A stretch of 9,395 nucleotides of DNA. It comes from Coriobacteriales bacterium (GTDB lineage Bacteria; Actinomycetota; Coriobacteriia; Coriobacteriales; UBA8131). How positions within the stretch are numbered: the first letter of the stretch is position 1; each line of letters begins with the position of its first letter. The stretch is taken from NCBI GenBank assembly GCA_031272005.1, contig JAISUQ010000007.1, forward strand, positions 1 to 9,395, read 5' to 3'. The translations under genes and the position numbers were made by a program. Shown piece by piece: positions 4,853 to 9,395 of this stretch. The notes beneath the pieces are model-generated. The model was not told the DNA's origin and searched no databases. It saw nothing but the letters and a program-made list of their open reading frames with translations.

Positions 4853-6543
4853 AGGACTTCGCGTTTGCCTATCCGGGCAGCGGACAGTTGGTGCTCAAGG
4901 ACGTCAACCTGGATTTGGAGCAGGGCAGCTTCACCCTGCTCACCGGCCGCACCGGCAGCGGGAAAAGCACCTTGCTGCAGTGCCTGAAGCCGGAATTGGC
5001 GCCGGTCGGCCAGTACAGCGGCGAGATCCGGATCTGCGGCCGGCGGCTTACAGGCGGCAGCGAGCCTGCCGGGTGTGATGACCCAATAGATGCCGGAAAT
5101 GTCGGCTTTGTCATGCAGGATCCCCACGCCCAGATTGTCACCGATACCGTCTGGCGGGAGTTGGCTTTTGGTCTGGAGAATCTGGCCCTGCCCTCGGCGA
5201 CCATCCACCGGCGCGTAGCCGAAACCGCCAGCTACTTCGGTATCACCAGTTGGTTTGAGCGCCTGACCAGCGAGCTTTCCGGCGGCCAGAAACAACTGGT
5301 GAATCTGGCGGCAGTGATGGCCATGCAACCACGCCTGTTGCTGCTCGACGAGCCGACGGCACAGCTCGACCCGTTGGCGACGCGGGAGTTTCTGGAAGCT
5401 TTGACCCGCATCAATCGCGAACTGGGGATTACGGTTGTCAGCATCGAGCACTGGCTGGAGGAGCCACTGTCTGTGGCCGATGAGGTCGTACTCCTGGCCA
5501 GGCAGACCGTAGCTTATCGTGGCAAGCCCGCCGACTTCGTAGACTATATCGCCGCTGAAGCTCCAGACTTCGTGCCGGCATTGCCGCAAGCCACCCAGCT
5601 GGCAATCGCGGCGAGGCGCAACAGCCCAGACCAGCGCGCCGCAGAATACCCCCTGACCATTCGCGCCGGTCGCGAATGGCTGCAGCGGCGTCTGGCGGCA
5701 GCCGGCGAGCGCCAGGCCGCAACAGGGCCCCCGGCAACGCAGCCCGCCGCCGCACCCGCCGCACCCGCCGCACCAGCCGCACCCGCCGCTGCTGCCGGCA
5801 GAGCCGACAGCAACACCCCAATGCTCACAGCCCGCAATCTCTGGTTTTCCTATGACCGGACCGGCCCGGTGGTGCTCAGTGACGTCAGTCTGGAGATACG
5901 CCGGGGAACCATCCAGGCTCTGGTGGGCGCCAATGGCAGCGGCAAGAGTACGCTGTTGAAGCTGCTGGCCGGCGCGCTCCGGCTGCGCCGGGGCCGCATC
6001 AGCAGAGCCGACGGCCTGAAGCTGGTGTTGCTGCCGCAGGACCCCAAGGCGCTGTTTGTCTGCGATACCCTGCTGGAAGAATTGCTGGAGCTTTCGGGAA
6101 GCCATGGCTACAGCCAGCAGCAGGTACACCAGATGCTGCAACGCTTTGGGCTTGAAGACTGCGCCCAGCGCCATCCCTATGACCTCAGCGGCGGCGAGCA
6201 ACAGAAAGCCGCCTTTGCCAAGCTGTTGCTGCTGCAACCAGACATCCTGCTTTTGGATGAACCATCCAAGGGGCTGGACGCCTTCGCCAAACAGGAGCTG
6301 AGCGGGATGCTGCGCTCCATGAGCGCCCAGGGCCGGGCAGTGGTGCTGGCCAGCCATGACCTGGAATTCGTGGCCGGCTGTGCCCAACACTGCTCCATGC
6401 TGTTTCGGGGCGGCATGGTCGGTTCGGCGGCGACGCAGCAGTTCTTTGCGGGCAATCTGTTCTATACCACCGGCGCCAACCGCCTGACGCGTAACCTGAT
6501 AGACGGCTGCGTGACACTTGAGGATGTGCTGGCCCATGTCTGA
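4834..6543 (+). CDS. ecfA: ECF transporter ATPase, two EcfA domains fused in one chain
   Basis: Protein of 569 residues. ATG 4834 is chosen because GGAGGAGG (4817-4824) precedes it and the EcfA fold starts there with MEAVCLKDFAFAYPG. First ABC domain: Walker A GRTGSGKST (38-46), Q-loop VMQDPHAQIV, signature LSGGQ (148-152), Walker B LLLLDEP with Asp172 and Glu173, His206. Second domain: Walker A GANGSGKST (365-373), Q-loop LLPQDPKALF, signature LSGGE (451-455), Walker B ILLLDEPSKG with Asp475 and Glu476, His508. Both ATP sites therefore look complete, unlike asymmetric transporters with one dead site. The halves are joined by a low-complexity Ala/Pro linker (about 298-325) coded partly by a 9-base tandem repeat. 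Fused EcfA pairs replace the EcfA1/EcfA2 heterodimer. The gene overlaps ecfT by 19 bases and the S-component gene by 8. Confidence 0.92.
   Translation: MEAVCLKDFAFAYPGSGQLVLKDVNLDLEQGSFTLLTGRTGSGKSTLLQCLKPELAPVGQYSGEIRICGRRLTGGSEPAGCDDPIDAGNVGFVMQDPHAQIVTDTVWRELAFGLENLALPSATIHRRVAETASYFGITSWFERLTSELSGGQKQLVNLAAVMAMQPRLLLLDEPTAQLDPLATREFLEALTRINRELGITVVSIEHWLEEPLSVADEVVLLARQTVAYRGKPADFVDYIAAEAPDFVPALPQATQLAIAARRNSPDQRAAEYPLTIRAGREWLQRRLAAAGERQAATGPPATQPAAAPAAPAAPAAPAAAAGRADSNTPMLTARNLWFSYDRTGPVVLSDVSLEIRRGTIQALVGANGSGKSTLLKLLAGALRLRRGRISRADGLKLVLLPQDPKALFVCDTLLEELLELSGSHGYSQQQVHQMLQRFGLEDCAQRHPYDLSGGEQQKAAFAKLLLLQPDILLLDEPSKGLDAFAKQELSGMLRSMSAQGRAVVLASHDLEFVAGCAQHCSMLFRGGMVGSAATQQFFAGNLFYTTGANRLTRNLIDGCVTLEDVLAHV
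5752..5787 (+). repeat. Four tandem 9-base units coding an Ala-Pro-Ala linker
   Basis: Four adjacent units of GCACCCGCC (third unit GCACCAGCC) code for repeated Ala-Pro-Ala at residues 307-318 of the fused EcfA, flanked by further Ala/Pro codons. The unit length keeps the frame, so copy number can vary by slippage without breaking the gene. It lies exactly between the two ABC domains. Confidence 0.85.
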
Positions 6544-7264
6544 AACAACAACGCAATCAGGGCCAACCGGAAGAATGCGCCTGCTGAGAGTCCTGGAGCC
6601 TGTGCTGTTGCTGGTGGCGCCGGTCGTGCTGGTATGCTGTGCTGTCACCGGCTTTGGGCAGACAGCGCTGGTCTCGGTGCTGGTGGCCCTGGTGGCGGTA
6701 GTGCCGTTTCTGGTGCAGCTGGAATGGGAGCACACCCGAGCCCGCGACATCATGCCTGTCGTGGTCCTGGCAGCACTGGCGGTAGCCAGCCGCATCCTCC
6801 TGGCGCCGTTTCCCAACTTCAAGCCGATCAGCGCCATCGTCATCCTGGCCGGAGCGCTGTTCGGCCGCCGCAGCGGCTTCATGACCGGCGCTCTGGCAGC
6901 CCTGGTTTCCAATATGTACTTCGGCCAGGGGCCCTGGACGCCCTGGCAGATGTATGGGTTGGGAATGATGGGCTATCTGGCCGGCGTCTGTGCCGCTCGT
7001 GGTTGGTTCAGACATCCCTGGGCGGTCTGCGTCTATGGGCTCATTGTTGCCGTGGGCTATGGATTGCTGCTGGATACCTATTCCATCGTCGGCTTTCTCA
7101 AACCCACCAGTTGGCAGGGTGTGCTGGCCGCCTATCTTGCGGGCATCCCGGTGAACATCTCCACCGTTGTCTCCACGGTAGTCTTTCTGGCTCTGATCTA
7201 TGTCCCCTGGGAGCGCAAGTTACAGCGTATCAAGCGAAAATACGGAATCACTTCAGACCTTTGA
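6536..7264 (+). CDS. ECF transporter substrate-binding S component, probably corrinoid-specific
   Basis: Protein of 242 residues from ATG 6536, which overlaps the EcfA stop by 8 bases; GAGG at 6520-6523 is a somewhat distant ribosome binding site. TTG 6518 and ATG 6524 are alternative starts in the same frame. The protein is very hydrophobic, with about six membrane segments. The conserved middle (about residues 94-140) reads NFKPISAIVILAGALFG, a short loop, then FMTGALAALVSNMYFGQGP and WTPWQM. This is typical of a family of ECF S components that I associate with vitamin transporters but cannot tie to one ligand by sequence. The cobalamin riboswitch and the DUF4430 lipoprotein in the same operon make a corrinoid the best guess (inference). 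The C-terminus is basic (ERKLQRIKRKYG), consistent with the positive-inside rule. Its last 17 bases overlap the convergent nucleotidyltransferase gene. Confidence 0.85.
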   Translation: MSETTTQSGPTGRMRLLRVLEPVLLLVAPVVLVCCAVTGFGQTALVSVLVALVAVVPFLVQLEWEHTRARDIMPVVVLAALAVASRILLAPFPNFKPISAIVILAGALFGRRSGFMTGALAALVSNMYFGQGPWTPWQMYGLGMMGYLAGVCAARGWFRHPWAVCVYGLIVAVGYGLLLDTYSIVGFLKPTSWQGVLAAYLAGIPVNISTVVSTVVFLALIYVPWERKLQRIKRKYGITSDL

Positions 7265-7946
7265 GGTAGAACTCCAGGTCTTTGAAACCCTCGGGAGTGT
7301 CGGCATCCAAAATGATGGCCGGATCGTCCACTTCCACTTCGGTGGCCTTCAGATTCTTGAGTATCTGACGCAGGCCGTCCTGGCCTTGGAAGCGCAGTAT
7401 CGTCGAAAAGGCCGGCTTCAACAGCAACAGTGGATGGCCATGGCGCCCATTGCAGGTGGGCACAAATGCTACCGGAGTCGTGGCACTGTCTGCTGCTGGC
7501 ACCACTACCGCCGCCGCCACTTCTGCTCCTACCGCCGCCGCCGTCGCTGCCGCCACTGCCGCCTCTTCCGCAGCGGCCACCAATGACTGGAAGGTCTGCG
7601 GGCTGACAGCCGGTATATCCCCTGGGAGGATAAACACGCCATCCAGCGGCTCATCCGGCCATTCGCTGTCCAGCAGGGTCTGCAGGCCCAGCTGCACGGA
7701 ACTGAACATATCGCTGTCCCGGTAGGCCTGGTTGGTGATGAATCGGCATTGGCCGCGCAGCAATTCCCGAATCGCCGCACCATTGTTGCCCAGCACTACC
7801 AGCGCATCGTCGGCCCCGCCGGCTAGAGCGCTGTGCAGCGTGCGGGCAATCATCGCCTGGTCGTCCAACTCCATCAGCGGTTTGAAATCGCCCATCCGTT
7901 CCGACAGCCCGGCAGCAGGTATCAATGCCGTTATTCTCCATCCCAT
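7248..7946 (-). CDS. MobA/MocA-like nucleotidyltransferase (DVU_1551-type)
   Basis: Protein of 232 residues from ATG at 7946; an in-frame ATG at 7955 would add three residues but lies inside the -10 candidate. GT-A fold of the NTP_transf_3 type: nucleotide-binding motif ALIPAAGLSERMGDFKPLM with Lys22, metal-binding ILPGDIPAVSP with Asp110, CNGRHGHP (165-172), DGLRQIL, and a C-terminal ILDADTPEGFKDLE that matches the family's usual DxDTPEDF ending. MocA-like enzymes join CMP (MobA: GMP) to molybdopterin to make the dinucleotide form required by xanthine dehydrogenase/aldehyde oxidase-type enzymes. The family near XdhC and TrsS genes probably does the same or a related step, which fits the other accessory genes here. 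Residues 124-157 are an Ala-rich low-complexity insertion not expected in the family. No good ribosome binding site is present, and the promoter position suggests a leaderless message. It is convergent with the ECF operon, overlapping by 17 bases, and divergent from rapZ. Confidence 0.83.
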   Translation of the reverse strand: MGWRITALIPAAGLSERMGDFKPLMELDDQAMIARTLHSALAGGADDALVVLGNNGAAIRELLRGQCRFITNQAYRDSDMFSSVQLGLQTLLDSEWPDEPLDGVFILPGDIPAVSPQTFQSLVAAAEEAAVAAATAAAVGAEVAAAVVVPAADSATTPVAFVPTCNGRHGHPLLLLKPAFSTILRFQGQDGLRQILKNLKATEVEVDDPAIILDADTPEGFKDLEFYLKGLK

Positions 7947-7953
7947 AGCCAAC

Positions 7954-7961
7954 ATTATAAT
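7954..7961. promoter_or_regulatory. Palindromic -10 candidate ATTATAAT, copy B
   Basis: The self-complementary ATTATAAT gives TATAAT on the minus strand (7959-7954) for the nucleotidyltransferase and on the plus strand (7956-7961) towards rapZ. On the minus strand it ends seven bases before ATG 7946, so a start at the usual distance would produce a leaderless message. A -35 hexamer is not recognisable on either strand. It is the same element, in the same context, as in copy A. Confidence 0.5.
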
Positions 7962-7964
7962 CGC

Positions 7965-7991
7965 TTACCTGCGCGTGTGGAGTGGTACACT
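7965..7991 (+). promoter_or_regulatory. Weak alternative rapZ promoter
   Basis: TACACT (7986-7991) is a possible -10 element, with TTACCT (7965-7970) as a poor -35 at a short 15-base spacing. Transcription would start near 7998 and leave a leader of about 27 bases before the rapZ ATG. The competing choice for rapZ is the palindromic -10 at 7956-7961. Confidence 0.3.
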
Positions 7992-8024
7992 GAAAACAGC
8001 CGAAATTTCTGCAAAGGAGAGGGC

Positions 8025-8942
8025 ATGGAAGCACAATTGGAGGTCGGTATTGCCGAGGAGCTGGCATCCGGGCCGGATCTGGTAATCATCACCGGCATGG
8101 CTGGCGCCGGCCGTACCGAGGCGATGCACACATTCGAGGACCTGGGCTATTTCTGCATCGACAACCTGCCGCCATCCCTGCTGCTTAACCTGGTTTCTTT
8201 GGCCGGGCTGTCCACGGGCGGCAACCGTAAGCTGGCGGTGGTCTGCGACCTGCGCGCCCAGGAGTTCTTCTCCGAACTGAATGCCGAGCTCAAGCGCATC
8301 GCCGATGCCGGCGTCAGCTACCGCATCCTGTTTCTGGATGCCCGCGACGATGTGCTGCTGGCCCGCTTCAAGGCCTCACGCCGCCGCCACCCGCTGACCG
8401 ACGGCTCGACCACCATCATCGGCGGCATCCAGCGGGAACGCGAGATGCTGACCTCGGTGCGCGAGATGGCCAATTCCATCATCGACACCTCCGAGCTGGA
8501 CGCCCGGGCCCTGCGTAAATCCATCCGCGCCCTGTTCACCGGGCAAAGCGACCAGGAGAGCATGTACGTCTCCGTCTTCTCCTTTGGCTTCAAACACGGT
8601 ATGCCCGTCGACGCCGACATCGTCATCGACGTGCGCTTTCTGCCCAATCCCTATTACGAGCCGGAGCTGCGGGTGCTCACCGGTCTCGCGCCGCAGGTCC
8701 GCAGCTTCGTGCTCGAGCAGGAAGACACCCAGGACTTCCTGGCCAGCTGGAAAGGCCTGCTGAAAGTGGTCATGCCTGGTTACATCAAGGAGGGCAAACA
8801 GGCCCTGTCCATCGGCGTGGGCTGCACCGGCGGCCAGCACCGCAGCGTGGTGTTGGCGGAGGAGACCGGCCGCTATCTGGCTCAGACCGGCTACAACGTC
8901 CAAACCGTGCATCGCGACCTGGCGCTGGCCGAGGTCGGCTGA
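8025..8942 (+). CDS. rapZ: RapZ/YvcJ-family nucleotide-binding protein
   Basis: Protein of 305 residues. ATG 8025 is chosen because AAGGAGA (8014-8020) lies just upstream and the family sequence begins soon after; the open frame further upstream (from 7833) runs antisense through the nucleotidyltransferase and is not coding. The P-loop reads ITGMAGAGRTEAM (22-34): the Walker A Lys is replaced by Arg30, which is usual in actinobacterial members. Further landmarks are YFCIDNLPPSLL, FLDARDDVLLARF, RRHPL, SFGFKHGMP, DVRFLPNPYYEPELR and GVGCTGGQHRSV, so the protein is complete. In Escherichia coli RapZ controls glucosamine-6-phosphate synthase through small RNAs; in Gram-positives YvcJ/RapZ binds nucleotides and its role is less clear. 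The yvcK gene starts two bases after the stop, giving the conserved rapZ-yvcK(-whiA) order. Confidence 0.95.
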   Translation: MEAQLEVGIAEELASGPDLVIITGMAGAGRTEAMHTFEDLGYFCIDNLPPSLLLNLVSLAGLSTGGNRKLAVVCDLRAQEFFSELNAELKRIADAGVSYRILFLDARDDVLLARFKASRRRHPLTDGSTTIIGGIQREREMLTSVREMANSIIDTSELDARALRKSIRALFTGQSDQESMYVSVFSFGFKHGMPVDADIVIDVRFLPNPYYEPELRVLTGLAPQVRSFVLEQEDTQDFLASWKGLLKVVMPGYIKEGKQALSIGVGCTGGQHRSVVLAEETGRYLAQTGYNVQTVHRDLALAEVG

Positions 8943-8944
8943 AG

Positions 8945-9395
8945 GTGAGCACGAACAGACCGCGGGCTGTCGTGCTGGGCGGCGGCACCGGCGCGCCGGC
9001 CAGCATCCGGGCGCTGCTCAATGCCGGATGCGCGACTGATGCGGTGGTCGCCATGGCTGACGACGGCGGCTCCAGCGGGCTGTTGCGGGAGCGTTGCGGC
9101 ATGGTGCCTCCCGGCGACATCCGCAAGTGTCTGGTGGCCATGGCTGCCGAGCCGGATACGGCCTGGACACAGGCCTTTCGCCAGCGGCTGGCCTGGCTCA
9201 ACGACCACACCCTGGGTAACCTGATCCTGGCCACCTTGACCGACGTCACCGACTCCTTTCCCCAGGCGATTGCGCTCTGTGAGCAGCTGCTGGGGGCCCG
9301 GGGCCATGTCTACCCCTCCACCCTGGAGAGCGTGCAGCTGATGGGCCGCACCCTCGATGGGCGCACGCTCAGCGGCCAGGCGGCCATCTGCCACT
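8945..9395 (+). CDS. yvcK: YvcK/CofD-family gluconeogenesis factor, 5' part
   Basis: The first 150 codons are in the window and the gene runs off the right edge. GTG 8945 is chosen because it opens MSTNRPRAVVLGGGTGAP, the expected N-terminal nucleotide-binding GGGTG motif, two bases after the rapZ stop; the ribosome binding site is weak, so translation is probably coupled. Other family landmarks are VVAMADDGGSSGLLRE (about 37-52), PPGDIRKCLVAMA and NDHTLGNLILA. YvcK resembles CofD (2-phospho-lactate transferase) but in Gram-positives binds UDP-sugars and affects carbon flow and cell-wall synthesis rather than making coenzyme F420. CofD itself is unlikely given the rapZ neighbour. The expected next gene, whiA, lies beyond the window. 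Confidence 0.93.
   Translation, partial: MSTNRPRAVVLGGGTGAPASIRALLNAGCATDAVVAMADDGGSSGLLRERCGMVPPGDIRKCLVAMAAEPDTAWTQAFRQRLAWLNDHTLGNLILATLTDVTDSFPQAIALCEQLLGARGHVYPSTLESVQLMGRTLDGRTLSGQAAICH

Larger units (their letters stand above)
7918..8006. repeat. Copy B of the dispersed promoter/gene-start repeat
   Basis: Matches copy A (2751-2842): 41 of 45 bases over 7918-7962 and weaker, in-register similarity on to about 8006. Here it spans the first codons of the intact nucleotidyltransferase and reaches into the leader of rapZ, with the shared GGTAC at 7984-7988 and GAAAACAGCCGAAA behind it. Confidence 0.8.

Noticed and set aside
4735..6912. Very long minus-strand open frame of 725 codons
   Set aside because: It lies antisense to ecfA and parts of its neighbours, has no recognisable domain and shows the His/Gln/Gly-rich composition typical of shadows in GC-rich genes.
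7833..8024. In-frame upstream extension of rapZ
   Set aside because: It is antisense to the start of the nucleotidyltransferase gene and lacks RapZ similarity. AAGGAGA precedes ATG 8025.
1..9395. tRNA, rRNA, CRISPR array, insertion sequence or phage genes
   Set aside because: I searched by eye and found no cloverleaf, no regularly spaced repeats and no transposase or integrase motifs. The two-copy repeat has no terminal inverted repeats or target duplication that I can see.

Overview
The window (9,395 bases, GC-rich, tightly packed) looks like an anaerobic bacterial chromosome. My best guess is a high-GC Actinomycetota of the Coriobacteriia/Eggerthellales type. The reasons are the rapZ-yvcK gene order (shared by Actinomycetota and Bacillota), an Arg in place of the Walker A Lys of RapZ, the wording of the YvcK motifs, and the combination of molybdenum-hydroxylase accessory genes with a cobalamin-controlled ECF transporter. 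A high-GC clostridial relative cannot be excluded from sequence alone.

Layout. (1) Bases 1-1535, + strand: the 3' end of a radical SAM gene of the TrsS / MJ0619 (Tes)-like kind, overlapping a gene for a phenylacetate-CoA-ligase-like adenylating enzyme of the type found in the Desulfovibrio DVU_1551-1557 cluster. (2) Bases 1552-2622, - strand: an XdhC/CoxI-family molybdenum hydroxylase maturation factor with its two domains in reversed order. Directly upstream of it (2628-2788) lies a relic of a MobA/MocA-like nucleotidyltransferase gene that keeps only its two ends. (3) Bases about 2796-3389: non-coding, with an AT-rich stretch, a promoter and a well-formed cobalamin riboswitch. (4) Bases 3390-7264, + strand: a four-gene operon made of a DUF4430 lipoprotein, EcfT, a double-domain EcfA and an S component, probably a corrinoid uptake system. 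(5) Bases 7248-7946, - strand: an intact MobA/MocA-like nucleotidyltransferase, convergent with the ECF operon. (6) Bases 8025-9395, + strand: rapZ and the 5' part of yvcK, divergent from the nucleotidyltransferase.

How it fits together. Radical SAM protein, adenylate-forming ligase, XdhC and nucleotidyltransferase are the accessory set that accompanies xanthine dehydrogenase/aldehyde oxidoreductase-type molybdoenzymes. They probably mature or modify the cofactor, but the chemistry of the ligase and the radical SAM partner is not known to me. The ECF operon is a second module under B12 control: the lipoprotein would capture a corrinoid outside the membrane and the ECF complex would import it.

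The least expected feature is the dead nucleotidyltransferase copy. A 45-base block around its start matches the live gene at 41 of 45 positions, includes a palindromic ATTATAAT shared by both strands, and continues as weaker similarity into the region that carries the rapZ promoter at the other locus.
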